Positions 10,960 to 23,400 of a DNA stretch of 64,000 bases are shown piece after piece. Numbering within the stretch: position 1 is the stretch's first letter; each line of letters starts with the position of its first letter. The translations under genes and the position numbers were made by a program. The notes under the pieces are model-generated. The model worked only from the letters and a program-made list of their open reading frames with translations, was not told the DNA's origin and ran no database searches. Source of the stretch: Sphagnum compactum (lineage: Eukaryota; Bryophyta; Sphagnopsida; Sphagnales). The DNA is taken from positions 6,014,001 to 6,078,000 of the forward strand of contig OZ234501.1 of the NCBI GenBank assembly GCA_965153455.1, written 5' to 3'.

Positions 10960-12330
10960 TTAATTAATTAATTACCCTACCTACCCTACCCTACCTACCT
11001 AATTAATAAACCTAATAATTAATGCCAAAACATTATCTATTTATTTACCTACCAACCCTATGTCTTAAGCCTAGGCTAAGACACATAACTTAGCCACCTA
11101 GGCTAGACCAAGTCACTTAGGTTAAACCAAGTTTGCTAGGCTAAGCCAAGGGGCCTAGGTTAGGTGGTCTAATAAGCTTTGCAACCTAGGCTACCTAATT
11201 GGGTCACCTAAATAGCCAAGGTAACCTAGGTTGCAAGTATGAGGACTTGAACTCCTCACCTCCACATTGAGGAGTCAAGTCTTTAATTATTGCACCATCA
11301 CCCCATAAGGTGAACATTTGAACAACATAATTGTAATGAACATGGTTTTGGTCCAACATATTGTAATCAACTTCCATGAATTTTTTTTAACATATTGCAC
11401 TAAATGAACTTGAATTTTTTTATGTATTACTTATTAAAGGTAGATTAACCTAGGTAGGTAAGAAGTACCTATTAATAAATGCATGTACTTAGGTAACATG
11501 TAGATTATAGTCTATTAGACCTAATAGGTACCTACTAAATCTATGTTTATACCTACCTAGTAGCCTAAATGGCCTAACCTATGGTAGCTACATATTTACT
11601 TAATAGGCCTAAGTGGCTTAGGTAGCCTAGGTTAAATTACATACCTACCTAGTAGGCCTAGGTAGCCTAGGTTAAATTACATACCTACCTAATAAGCCTA
11701 AAAAAACCTAAAAAACTTAAGTTAGGCTACGTACTTACCTAATAAACCTAGGTGGCTTAGGTTAGGTTACCTACCTTGTAGGCCTGAGTGGCCTAGGTTA
11801 AGCTACCTGCCTTGTAGGCCTAGGTGGCTTATGTTATGTACATAACTACCAAATAGACCTCAATAGCCTAGCTTAGGTTAGCTACCTAATAGGCCTAGGT
11901 GGCCTGGGTTACTTACCTAGTTAATAGGATAGGCTACCTACCTATTAAACGTAGTTGGTTTATGTTATTTTATACCTTGTATGCCTAAGTTACATACTTA
12001 TAGTAGGCTTAGGCTAGTAGGTTACCTACATGGCTATTAGGTCTATCTAATAAGCTTAAGTCACCTAGGATATCTACCTAAAAGGCTTACACTACTTAGT
12101 TATAGGCTATTTAGTAGTCTTAGGCTACGTCTTAGGTAACCTACTAGGTAGGTCTACGCTAGACTACATAATTAAACTACTAACTATGTTATTACCTAGT
12201 TAGTAACATACTAGCCTATTAATTATGTTAGGTTAAATGGGTAGTCTATGCTTAACCTAACCTCTTAATTATGTTAGGTTAAGTAGGTAGCCTAGGCTTA
12301 ACAAGTAGGTTAAATCATCAAATGAGTATG
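10960..12330. repeat. Long degenerate CCTA/TAGG tetranucleotide domain
   Basis: About 1.3 kb is dominated by CCTA and TAGG words on the same strand, in variants such as GCCTAGGTTAGG, TACCTACC and AATAGGCCTA. Longer near-repeats occur at 11626-11690 (GGTAGCCTAGGTTAAATTAC, twice). Because both CCTA and TAGG occur on one strand, the stretch is full of small palindromes. A related but strand-asymmetric array lies at 17300-17890. Confidence 0.8.
11232..11304 (-). repeat. tRNA-like sequence (tRNA pseudogene or SINE head)
   Basis: On the minus strand the piece starts GGGGTGATGGTGCAA, has an anticodon-stem-like ACTCC and GGAGG pair around loop TCAATGT, and a T-arm-like GAGGAGTTCAAGTCCTC. The T-stem spacing is not canonical and the acceptor ends do not pair well. 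I call it tRNA-like rather than a functional tRNA gene. Confidence 0.4.
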
Positions 12331-13590
12331 GCTCATTTGACTAAATGTTAAATCATAATAGTCAATTTGACTAAGGGTCAAATGAAGATGGTTAATTTGA
12401 TTAAACCCTATCAATTCAATATGGCCAATTTTATTAAGCCATGGCCAGTTTTATGGACGTTTCTCCATTTTGACCAAATATTAGGCTTGACACTTGGTCA
12501 TATCGATCATTTTAATCAAATGTACTAATCAAATGTAAGATGTGTTTTTCATGCCCCAAACCTTTAATCAAAATGGATATACCTTTTGGTTAATATTGAC
12601 ATTTTGGTCAAGTTAGCCTTCTTAAAAACCGTGATTTCTTATAATATCATATGACCAAAAAATTATCAATTTTTCCAAACATATTTATGTAATGCCACTT
12701 TAATGTTATGTTGATCAAAGGAATGTTGAAGAATTCAAAAATATATATTTAATTTAATAGATTGAGTTTTGGTTTTAATAAAGGATTTTTGAACTTTAAC
12801 ACCCCAAAATCAGTTTTATAAAGCACTAAACTAAGGACTCTTTTAATATAAAAAATTTGGAGGGAAATTTTTTGAAATGATGATAACCTACCATCCACAT
12901 GAAAACATTCATAATTTTAAAAATTGTGGTATTTGAAAATTTTAAAAATTCAAAATATAATTTTTGAATTTCCAAATTCAAAAGTCATTTGCTAGATGTA
13001 AATGGGTCATAATGTGTATGACATATGATAAAAAAAAAAAAAAATCTTAAAGTAGTTATCATATTTTAGCATGATTTGAAATTATGATCATTTTTCAAGA
13101 TGAAAATAAAATCTAACAGAATTTGTACACTTTTAAAATTTTCATATTTATTCAAAAAGAGTTAACACAAGTAATGTAATTTATTGGAGGAATTTTCAAT
13201 ATTTTTAAAACATGTTGTAAAAAGCATTTTTCAAAAAAAAATTATGAAAAAATTAAAATGTTCAAAAAGGGCCCATTTATGGTTGAATCCTTTGTCATTG
13301 TTGGTTCATTTGATTATGATTGCACCTAAGGAGATGATGCGCAACAGGAAAACTAAAGAAACAATGAGCAATAGAAGGGCCAAGAAGACTTATCATAAGA
13401 AGATGACCACCATCACCATTGCCACTATTGCACAAACTATCACCACAAAACAAACACCAAAAAAATTCAACAATAAATAAGAAAAAAATTAGAGAAATGA
13501 TGAGTAACAAGAAGATGAAAGACAAAATGAACAACAAGAGGACCATGAAGACTTAGCAAAATCATATAACCACCATCACCATTGTTGTTC
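12331..13590. other. AT-rich intergenic with short TCAAATG-type degenerate repeats
   Basis: From about 12313 to 12560 words such as TCAAATGAGTATGG and AATTTGACTAA recur irregularly. The rest is AT-rich. The reading frame at 13184-13480 is Lys/Thr-rich low complexity and I do not accept it as a gene. Confidence 0.4.
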
Positions 13591-13594
13591 TTAC

Positions 13595-15715
13595 ACAAAA
13601 TGTCCCCATTTCACCGCATAAGTAATGTTGGGAAGGCATTGGCTTCGTACGGCCCAAGCTCCATCACTCTCAAGGGTTGGTTGGTACACATGGGTAAGTG
13701 AAATAAGGGCTCCCTTTTCCACACTTCTTGTAACAATGGCCTCCACAACCTTGTTTTTTATGAAACTTTTTTTCTTCATTTCCAATGTGTGCATGTAGTG
13801 GCGTGCAATGGTTGTTGTTAATTGTCACACCAACCAATCAATCATATGCCCTCTAAGGCCTTTTGTGTCAAAAGAAAACCAACATTTCAACGCATTGTGG
13901 TATGATTCAATGTTCGCTTAGCCGTCTTGGTTGGAGTGGGGCACTTGTCAAACATTGGCCACCATTCACAATTCTGTAAATGTAAACACAATGCACAAGG
14001 GTGAAAGTTTTCATAAAACTTGAACTAAAAAATGAATAACACAATTACAAAACAATTTTGAATACTAAACCATGACAAACATTATCACTTATCAAATTGA
14101 TGGTAATAAGTCCAAAAATAATTTGTCCACACATCACCAAGCGCATGTTTGTGAAGGTTTTCTTTCACAACAACATGTCTATGTTCTTTGAAGATATCGA
14201 TTGTTTCTCCATGATTAATGGACATGTACATCACATCATGAAGGTCTTGGGGGATCGCACCCCGCACCTCCACATCTTTGATTTTTTCGGTATCACGCAA
14301 GCACCATGCTTTGGAAACATGCTAATAACAAAGGAAGATGGAAAACTTGTCCGTACCCCATACGACCCTAATAGGGATGCATATGCAATAAAATCACCAT
14401 GAGTGGATGGGGTTAGTATAACATAAAATGCATTTGAAATAATCAAGAATTTTATGGAAGATATTCAAAAACATCTAAAAAAATAAATACAAAATAAATA
14501 TTAGGTATAAAACTAACCATAATGCCTTCAATTCTTGGGGTGCATCGTCAATGAAAAAACACGATGATTTCCAATGTGACATGTGTGATAACATCTTATC
14601 TTTTAATGGTTTCAACCGTTTGATCAAATCCTCAACTGTTTGCCTACTTGTAATGATCCATGTTAAAGGGACACATGTGTGATAATCATCAAACCCCATC
14701 AAGGTGAACAAACGGAATTTCATATCATTTGTGCCAAATGTGGCATCCATAAAAATGGAACCATTGTGACCATATGATAGCATGGACTCACATTGAGTTG
14801 GTGTTTGAATACTTATGGTGAATGGGACATGAATCCCATTGATTTCACAAGCATCTTGGAAAAATAACACATCCTTTAGATGTTGAAGAACCTAAGACCG
14901 AATGGAAATTGTAAGGTTGGTGTGTAAATGCCAACTCCCCCTCTTATGTTTCCAATCCAAATATGCAATGTCTTGAAGCCAAATGAAATCAACCCATGTC
15001 ATGTTTTGGCCCACATTCACACGTTCCCACCAAACTATTTTATGTTTGTCATATATCTATTTGGCTGCGTAACCTAAGCTTAGTTGAGCCCATATGTGGT
15101 CCTTCAATGCTTGTGACATGTGTGAGGCATAACGAAACATACGAGAAATGGATTCAGGGTCATGCTCACCATGTACAAATGACCCATTAACTCGCGTATA
15201 GGCCTTATGATAGACCATGATCTCAGCTACATCAGGTCATGTGTATAGACGTTTGATTAAAAATGACATTACAAATCTTTGTTTAATAAATTGAGTGTGG
15301 GTTGAATATTTTTTATAGTCATCTGGTCCATACCTGCACAAATACTTAGACCAAAAAACACTCAAAACATAAATGATTACATCTTTGGTATATGATTTTA
15401 AAAAATTAAAAATGTTAATGCCATAAATGTTTACCACATATGCCCAAGGTGGTTTTTGATAGTTGGTTGTTTGACATCCATTTGGCTTGGAAAGTTTTTG
15501 TAAACATTCCATTCCATGGGGGTGCCTGTATCCCCTTGTTCACCTTCCAAGAATTCCCGGATGCAAGCATATGGAACAAAAGCAAATTGAATGTTCACCT
15601 TATTTTGCCCTTCATGTCGTATCCTAAACATCCACATCAAGTCCTTGCTAGTGAAGGCGGGACTTGGTGGGGTTTTGTGCATGAATGGAATGGGATTTTG
15701 GAACCCTTCTCATGA
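13595..15715 (-). pseudogene. MULE (Mutator-like, FAR1-related) transposase pseudogene
   Basis: Minus-strand fragments follow the order of a plant MULE transposase. At 15431-15682 lies an N-terminal part (RIRHEGQNKVNIQFAF). Around 15330-15230 is YGPDDYKKYSTHTQFIKQ. At 15230-14880 come pieces of the DNA-binding/linker region (KQIYDKHKIVWW). At 14870-14520 lies the MULE core, with GHNGSIFMDATFGTND, PLTWIITSRQT and FIDDAPQE, covering catalytic acidic positions. At 14300-14085 is IKDVEVRGAI, then DLHDVMYMSINHGE. At 13794-13595 is MHTLEMKKKSFIKNKV, then EAIVTRSVEK. Many stops and frameshifts separate the pieces, and no SWIM zinc finger is seen at the C-terminal end, which appears truncated. It is not functional. 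Confidence 0.85.
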
Positions 15716-16190
15716 TTAAAGGGAAATAAAACAAATTCTTGCACCCAGAAAATTCATAATTCTAAAAACATTCATCATTGAATAAAAACCGAAAATGCAA
15801 TACCTACATGGCTCTTTTAAAATCCACACTATGAGTTGGAATTCCCATTGTAATACCTAAATCATGATATAAAATACCTATTATTCCAATGTACATCATA
15901 TGCAATACTTACATTATGAACCCATATATTAAAACAAACTTTGGCAATACCCGCACTTAGCTATTAAACCCTCTATCATTGAAGATGTTGACATATGCAA
16001 TACTCGCATTATAATTTGTACCTTAAACCCACAATGTTTAAAAGCCCCATGGAATAATACCCACATAATGATCATTAATGCACATTGTTTGAAGGGTGCA
16101 AAATGCAATACCTATTTTAGGTTGTAAAACCCACATTGGTTGTAAGGAGTAAATGCATTATTCGCATTTGGGTATGAAAAAATATCAAAT
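15716..16190. repeat. Irregular tandem array of a TGCAATACCCGCATTATGA-like word
   Basis: About eight variants of GCAATACYYRCATTATGA occur at 40-60 bp spacing (15798, 15901, 15940s, 15990s, 16110s and others). The array lies just outside the 5' side of the MULE pseudogene and could be part of its terminal region, but no matching opposite end was found. Confidence 0.5.
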
Positions 16191-17300
16191 TACAAAAATA
16201 TATTAAATATGAAATACCATATTAAAGGTATAAAACCTTTATTTATGGTTGTACACTTAATGAAATTTGACACCCATTTTATATCCAATAATTAGGAAAT
16301 GAAAAGAGGTTGAATTGTGAAAATATAAACACAAAACAAAATAAGTAATAAGATACAAATGCATACTTTTAGAAATAAAAGATCGTGACACTCCACCAAA
16401 GTTTGTAATCCCAATTGAAAGCACAACCCCAAAAGATCATAACTCATCCAAAAGTGGGTTAGAATATATTGAATTCTAACAACTATGGAACATATGGAAA
16501 CAAACGAGGTTCATAATTATACTATAGATTTAAACAATTGATAAGATCAAAAACCCATACAATGAGCAAAATTTAAAGTGATAAACTTTAAGCCCTAAAA
16601 TATATGAACCAAATTCCTAAACCTTACATCATGACCTTAAAAATCCAAATCATGAGCCCTATTAAAACCCTAACTATACAAACCTTATTAAAAAATACTC
16701 CTAGTGATGTACATGCCCTAAACCCAAAAAACTATACAAATTATATAATGCAAAACATTTTTTTTAAAATATAGGAAAACATTTTAAAACTGATTAATTT
16801 TTTAAGCTCTTAAATTACAAATATTTAATGACCAAAACAATTAACCTTAATTTTCAAAAAAAATCAAATAAATTTTGTAAAAAAACCAAAAGAAAATATA
16901 TGTCTATTACCTTTGTATGATCTCTCCAAGCCGATTTTTCCCACTTTCTTTGAAAAAGATATAAAATGAAATTGTATTGCTTCACATATGTGTAAACCCA
17001 AAAAATTTCCCCCCAAATTTAGCTTAGTTTATATTAATTACTATAGATTTGTGAAAAATGTGCTAACTCATTTATGTGTTGAACAAACCTTAAACCTAAT
17101 CCAATAATAACATACTTATAATAATTACATGAAAAGATGTATTGTAATGTCCATTCCATAATTAAATTAGGTAAACAAATTTTATTAAAGTATGCACTAT
17201 ATAAACCAAAATGGCTGCAAATATGACATTGTTTCCATTATAAATTGTTTGTAACACCTACATATGGGAACCTATGTTTATCACCATGAAATAAGGCGAA
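16191..17300. other. AT-rich intergenic
   Basis: No coding signal. Words of the form AAACCCTAA or AAACCTTA recur loosely at 16560-16740. Nothing further is supported. Confidence 0.3.
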
Positions 17301-17890
17301 CTTTAATAAATTGATAGGTAGGATTGGGAGGGGGTGGGCGAGGTGAGTAGGTAGTTAACTCTAGGTATTTGGTTATGTAAAAAGCATAGGTAAGTAGGTA
17401 AGCATAATGGTCGGTAGGAAGGTGGGTGCATAGGTAGATAAGTAGGTATGTAGGTAGGTAGCTGGGTAGGTAGGCAGGTTAGTAAAGAGAAAGAAAGTTC
17501 AAGGAGTAAGGTACATAGGTTACTAAGGTAGGTAGGCATGCATGTAAACAAGTTAGTAAGTATGAAGGAAGTTACACTAGCAAGGTAGTTAGACAAGTTA
17601 GTATGTAAAAAAAAAGCTACCTAATAAAGGTGGCTATGTTTGTAAGGTACTTGTGTCAGTAGAGTGGTTGTGTGTATAGAGTTGCTAGTTAATAAGGTAG
17701 CTAAGTTAGTAGGATAGTTAGTTAATATAGTCGCTAGGTCAGTAGGGAAGTTATATCAGTTGGGTATGTAGTTAATATAATAACTAGGTTAATAGGGTAG
17801 TTAAATTAGTAGGGTAGGCAGTCAATATAATAGCTAGGTTAGTAGGATAACTAATTATTAGGATAGCTAGGTGAGTAGGGTAACTATGTG
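17300..17890. repeat. GGTAGGTA / GTTAGTAGGGTAG degenerate array
   Basis: The first half (to about 17480) is rich in GTAGGTAG-type tetranucleotide repeats. The second half contains a longer irregular unit of about 30-35 bp (AGTAGGGTAGTTA and ATAATAGCTAGGTTAGTAGG variants). It is related in composition to the domain at 10960-12330. Confidence 0.7.
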
Positions 17891-18019
17891 GAGGTCAGGT
17901 CCAGAGGAAAAACAGTCACAAACAAAAAAAAAAAAAAAAAACTAAGTACAATGATCAGCAGCAGAAAAAAATATGGTCTGTGATGAACCCCATCTGCTGC
18001 CGAATGAAGAAATGCAGCT

Positions 18020-18082
18020 CATCCAGTGGACAGAATGGGAAACTGGTGCACTGGTGGCTGCTGGTTCACTCTGGCCCTAAAG
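18020..18082. mobile_element. Solo right end of an R1-type TIR element
   Basis: The words CCAGTGGACAG and GGTGCACTGGTGGCTGCTGG followed by TTCACTCTGGCCC match the right terminus of R1 copy 1 (5720-5765). No matching left terminus lies nearby, so this is a fragment or a copy whose other end has decayed. The reading frame that starts here (to 18313) is not recognised as a gene. Confidence 0.45.
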
Positions 18083-18432
18083 AACAATGGCAAAACAGCA
18101 ACAGGTTTGGACTTACTAGCCCACCTAAAGAGTGCTCCTCAAACCCAGTTGGGTAAGATGCTGTTGTTCCATCAGGTAGTTGAGATTGTACCAGCGCCTG
18201 ATCTTCCATCAGAGTGTGTGTCTTGTGTACCCAACTGTTCATTCAAATCATGGCCCCCAAAAGGGCACTGGAACATATATATTGGGCAGTACCTTGGTGA
18301 ATTCAGCACATGAATGTCAAATAATTGATTTAATTTAAGTTTTCTGGTTTGCTGCATAGGTTTTTAATTATAAAAATTTGATGATAAAAAATTAAAGTTA
18401 TTGTAAGGTACACTTATTTCCAACATTTTGAA

Positions 18433-18503
18433 CTGTTTTAGTGATTAAATGGATCTCTATATAGTATCCTCCCTTCAAAACGAGATCGGAGTTCAAACCC
18501 TTT
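18433..18503 (+). repeat. tRNA-like fragment
   Basis: TTTTAGTGATTAAATGGATC resembles a degraded A-box arm, and GGAGTTCAAACCC a B-box/T-arm, about 45 bp apart. The fold is not complete. It fits a decayed tRNA-derived SINE or pseudogene. Confidence 0.3.
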
Positions 18504-18886
18504 CAACCCAACAGAGTAAAAAATAATTTAATTTATGCCAAAGCCATCTCCAAAATACTATGATATATGACAACCTATCACACTCAGGAAATCTCCTAAA
18601 TATGTACTTAAATAAGTCAAAATACAGACACAAATTACAGCAAACCCTTGGTTACATGTACAGTGTATGGTGACGCCCAAGGAGTGGGGCATTCGGAAAG
18701 TAAAGTGCCCTCCCAGGAAAGGGTGCTTACTTTGAGAACTCCCTACTCTGAGAGGGTGTTACCCAGCATAAACCCAGTCAGAAATATTTTTTAAATGAAA
18801 ATTCCTGTGATATTATTATTCAGGGGGGTTACTATTGGGATAAAAGAGAAAAATTTAAATGAGAGATGAGTGTTTCGAAAGCTAAA

Positions 18887-19097
18887 GGTGCATTCACACT
18901 TGGTGTTAGGGACTCTAGTGTTAAGTCCCTTAACATCATGCTAGTCATTTGGGACTTAATCCTACTGACCATGAAAATTTTATGTTAAGCTACCATTCAC
19001 TTAACATTAAGCTATCACCTATTTAACATTGTGTGCCACCTAGGATGCCACCTAGATTTTCATTTAACACTGACTTAACATCAAGTGTGAATGCACC
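18887..19097. mobile_element. 211-bp MITE with 23-bp terminal inverted repeats
   Basis: The left end GGTGCATTCACACTTGGTG plus TTAG (18887-18909) and the reverse complement of 19075-19097 agree at 21 of 23 positions. The inside is AT-rich, non-coding, and repeats TTAACAT and TTAAGC words. Flanking sequence (CTAAA on the left, ATTATAAG on the right) does not give a clear target duplication, so the superfamily is unresolved. Confidence 0.8.
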
Positions 19098-19599
19098 ATT
19101 ATAAGTCTGCTCTCCGGCAAGCATTTGGCTTTTCAAAATACCTTGCCTCTTGAGGAAGATGAAACTATGCTCTTGCAAGTTGCTGTTTGAATACAATACA
19201 AGATCTGTGACAAGTTTTTATGGTAAGGTAAAAGCACTAAAACTGTGAGAGAATAAGCATACCAAGTGCTTTTTTATTTGGGGCAAAAACAATTTTAAAA
19301 ACACGTCCAAAAAAAAACAAAAAAAGTGATTTTTAGGGGCTTTTTTCGCCATTTGTCAAATTTTTTTAAAAAAATTAGCCACATCTAGACCTAGGCACTT
19401 CCTATAGGTCACCACTTGTAGCAGCACTTTTGTAAACAGCCCATCTACGAGAGTCACCATTTAATGCTAATTAATGCTGACGATCTTTACCAGTGGAGTA
19501 ACTGGGAAAAAAAAACCCTGAAGTAAATTAGACTTCAATTTTACGTACACTCATTTTTTATTCCTTAAATACAACACGGATTTTAAATTACATGTATAA

Positions 19600-20471
19600 A
19601 TAATAAATTATATATATATAACAAAACGTGTTTTTTAAGGTAAGTGTGCATTCTTGTCACGTGCACCTTCCACGTCTCAAGTACTTTCCCAGCACGTCTC
19701 ACCTTCTTCCGCCTTCTCCTCTCTCTCTCTCTTCTCTCTTGTCTCGACCCGTTTTCTCATTCACGTACCTATTTTTTCTCATTGCACGTCTCTTGTGGCT
19801 TTCTTCCTCTCCCATTCACCTTGCTCGTATATTAGTAGCTAATACCTGCAGCCTAGTGAAGCTGCTGCGAATCTGTGTTGTTTTGTTGGCTGTGCTCTCC
19901 AAGGTAGAGGAGACATTGTGATGCACCTAGAAACAAACAAACGCGGCCAAAGTTTGGTATGATCCCTACATTCTAGTCCGGTCATGTGGAGTCCACCATA
20001 TATAGGAACAATATTTCGTAAGGATCCGACACTTGAGGCTTCACCAGGCATGCTAACCAACATGTGTTTCCAATTTAGTATGTTGAATATTTACCATCCT
20101 TCTTATGGATGTCATTTGGTCCTGGGCAGAGCCATTATGTGACTGACGAGCCGATTATTTTATTTTATTTGTTTTTTAATGTCTCTGAAAGCTTGTGCTT
20201 GCAGCAAGCTAGCTCAAGATTCGTCTGTGTTTTCAGGGGTGGGTTTTCAGACCCTTTTTCTTCCACAAGTGCAGTTAGAAACTAGCAAGAGAACATGCAG
20301 CATAGGAAAGCAAACAACAATGTTCATGGTAGTTGTCGCTTTGTAGCTGGTTTTCCGCCCAATGCGGCCGGCAAGTGCAGCAATTTATGAGCTGATCCGT
20401 TGCTGGAAGCCATTGCAGGAAGCTGGATTAGCGTGCTGCTGGCATGCTGCTGTGGAACCTCGCGCTGCAAT
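19600..20471 (+). promoter_or_regulatory. Putative promoter and leader of the WRKY gene
   Basis: A TATA-rich run (about 19609-19622) is followed by a perfect G-box CACGTG at 19658-19663, a target of bZIP and bHLH factors. A pyrimidine patch (CTCTCTCTCT) lies at about 19720-19745, typical of plant core promoters and leaders. Base composition becomes less AT-rich from here to the coding start. Several small upstream ATG frames lie in the presumed leader. A leader intron is possible (donor AAGGTAGAG near 19900, acceptor GTGCAG near 20380), but only transcript data would show it. Confidence 0.45.
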
Positions 20472-23400
20472 ATGCCAGATCACTTCGGTTGCAGGCGATA
20501 TTTCTCAGCTTCAGAGCTGTTCGATCATCAGCATACCAAAAACTCAATACTATTGGTCTCAGAATCCACGAACTCCATGTCTGTAAGTAGTGCCATCCCT
20601 GCAGCTCAGGGCCTCCAGTACTCTCCCGCGGCGCTTCCTCTCGTGTCATCATCATTTCACGGCGGCAATAATATGCAGGAGTCTCATCATCAGCTGGGCC
20701 GCGACTTTCAGGACGTCTGCAACACTAGTCCAAACTCCGCTTCGACTTATAGCTGCCTCCGACGACAATCTTCCTCGCAGCTCATGGGTTCGTCTGCAGC
20801 AGCTGGCACGGAAACAAAACCAGTGGAAGAAGAAGAGACGAGCTGCAGCGCCTGCCATGAATTAGTGGTCACCCGATCATCTTCCACAGCTCGTCCAGCT
20901 AAAATGTCGTCGACCCATGAACTTCTTCAATCATTGCGGCCAATTCCAAATCCCGCGAGGCCGCCGCGAATGGGATTGAGATCGGTTACAAACCCGGGAA
21001 GCAGCAGCGCACGCATACAGGCCGTGGTTAAGACTGAAGAGTATTCTTCAAGCTCAAATGGCTCACAAAATTTGTCGACAACGACGGCGGCAGGAGCAGC
21101 AGCAGCAACTCGTTCCCAACATCCGCCTCTCACCCGTCGACGCAACAGTAGCAGCTCCGTGACGAGGCTCCAGTCCCAGCTTCCGCGTCGAAGCTCCTCT
21201 GGAACAAGCCCAGTCCATGGCGCTACCGCTGCTGCCCCTGCCACCGACGAAGACCAGCGCAGACGGTATTGTACTTCTCCGTCTAATACAAAAAGGGTAT
21301 TATACTTCTCGTATTATAATTCAGAGGGTATTGTACTTCTCATATATAATATTGGGATGCTATTGTACTTGTCGTATAATATGAGAAGGGTATTGTACCT
21401 TTAGTATTATACGGGAAGAGTGTTAGCCATTTTCGTATAATACTTGAGAGGGTATTATACCCAACTAGAAATGGGAGAAGTGTTAATTTTTAAAGTATTT
21501 TTGTCCTTTTTATATTTTATAAATATGGTAGTTTTGGTAATCAATAAATATGTAAAATTATTTTTATAAATGAAGAAACATCTTTTAACTATGGGTAGGT
21601 ACCCTATTTTCAAATTTTATTTATTTATTTATTTTTGTAAATACTTTCAAGACTTTTTTTTGTTTTTTTTTTTTTTTTGCAGGGTTCTAGTTTTTTTCTC
21701 TTTTCTTAAATGTTTTTAACTTTTACCCACAAAGTGATTAGGTGAGCCAATAAGTACATCAAGACCTCCTCCAAATCTTTCAGTGTTGTTGGAGGGCACA
21801 TTATTTAGCAGTATAACCTCATCTATGAGGGCAGGCATTTTTGAAAACCATAATGCCTGCTTGGGGGGGGGGGGGGGGGGTCATTTTCCAAATGCCAGAC
21901 CTCCTTCTTTTTTTTTCTCCATGATACCCATCAGGTACAATGAGAAAAATATTTTTAAATAAAAAGTTTAGACCGTCTCTTTATGATCGGTAAAGCCCAA
22001 TGCCAAGGGCTTTCTCCCCCTTCACTTCATCTTGAAGTGATGGCATTTTTGTAAAAATGTAAGTCAGGACATGACCCTGGAGCTAGCTAGTTGTTGGACA
22101 TAGAAAGCTCGATGTGTTGTAGCTTTTGCTTGTGATAAAGAAGGTAGTGCATTGAAGGTTCTTCTAATGATGTGAGGACTTTGCAGAAGCACCAAGCAGC
22201 AGCAGCAGCAGCAGAAAAAGAGGACAGTCCTTGTTTCTCTAGTAGGGAATAATGGAGGAGGAAGGTCAAGCAATGAAGCTCATGTCCCTGCAGCTGATTT
22301 GTGGGCTTGGAGAAAGTATGGCCAAAAACCCATCAAGGGCTCCCCTTTCCCAAGGTAAAAATTTTGTTGTTATTACTTTGATTCTATAATTTTATTACAA
22401 GATGGTATTTTTTACAAATCCAAATCCAATCGGAAAAATCAATTTCAAATGTTGTACAAGAATTGTTTCTATAAAAAGATGAAAAAAGAAATTATGTTTG
22501 GATTTTTTTTTTTCAATTCCAAATTCAAATTCAATGTAAAAATAAATAAAATCATTATTTTCAAATATTACAAAGAAAAGATAGAAGATGAAGAATAGAA
22601 CAGATTTTTTATGTATTTTTACAGTTTCCAAACCTAATGTGAGAAAACATTTTTAAATTTTAGAATAGAAGACAGAAAATAGAAAAGATTTTTAAATGTG
22701 CTTTTTACAAATCCAAATCTAAGGTGGAACAACAATTTCAAATGTTAAAAGAAGGATAGAAGACAAAGAACATGAAGTATATGTTTTAATGTACTTTTAC
22801 AACTCCAATGTGAAACATCATTTTCAAGTATTACAAAGAAGAATAGAAGACAAAGAACACAACACATACTTTAATGCATTTTTACAGTTCCAAATCCATT
22901 GAAAAATCATTTTCAAATGTCACAAGAAGGATAGAAGATGAACGAAAGAAAACATAGGTGAACTCAGAATTCTAATGCTTGTAAAGTTTTGTTGGGTCAT
23001 AACTTGTAAGGGAAGGTGATTAATGTTTAAAACTCCAAAACAAAACTTTTGGTAAAACCTGTAACATAAATTTACTTTGTTTACTTTATCGTGATTTCAC
23101 CTTGATCAATCCTTCATTTTTAGTGCCAAAATCATTTCATTTCAGTTGGGGTTTGTGGTTTCTATTCGAGTCACATGGTCTCTGTGCCAACACGAAAGTT
23201 TGATCAGAATTTGAAGAAATGGGTTGTACACTACTGAATGGGCCAATTCCACCCACAAACACGGCAATCCCCCTAGGGTGAGCTATTGTTCCAGTAGGTG
23301 CTAATGGGTTTTTTTGGGGCCTGATCCGAAGTGTAATCAATTTGACCATAGATTCATATTTCAAGTAAGCTCTTTTGTTAATTGTCAATTTGCATTAAAA

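Noticed and set aside
20400-20471. WRKY reading frame starting at 20400
   Set aside because: The first codon there is TTG. The first ATG in frame is at 20472, so the extra 24 residues are not supported.
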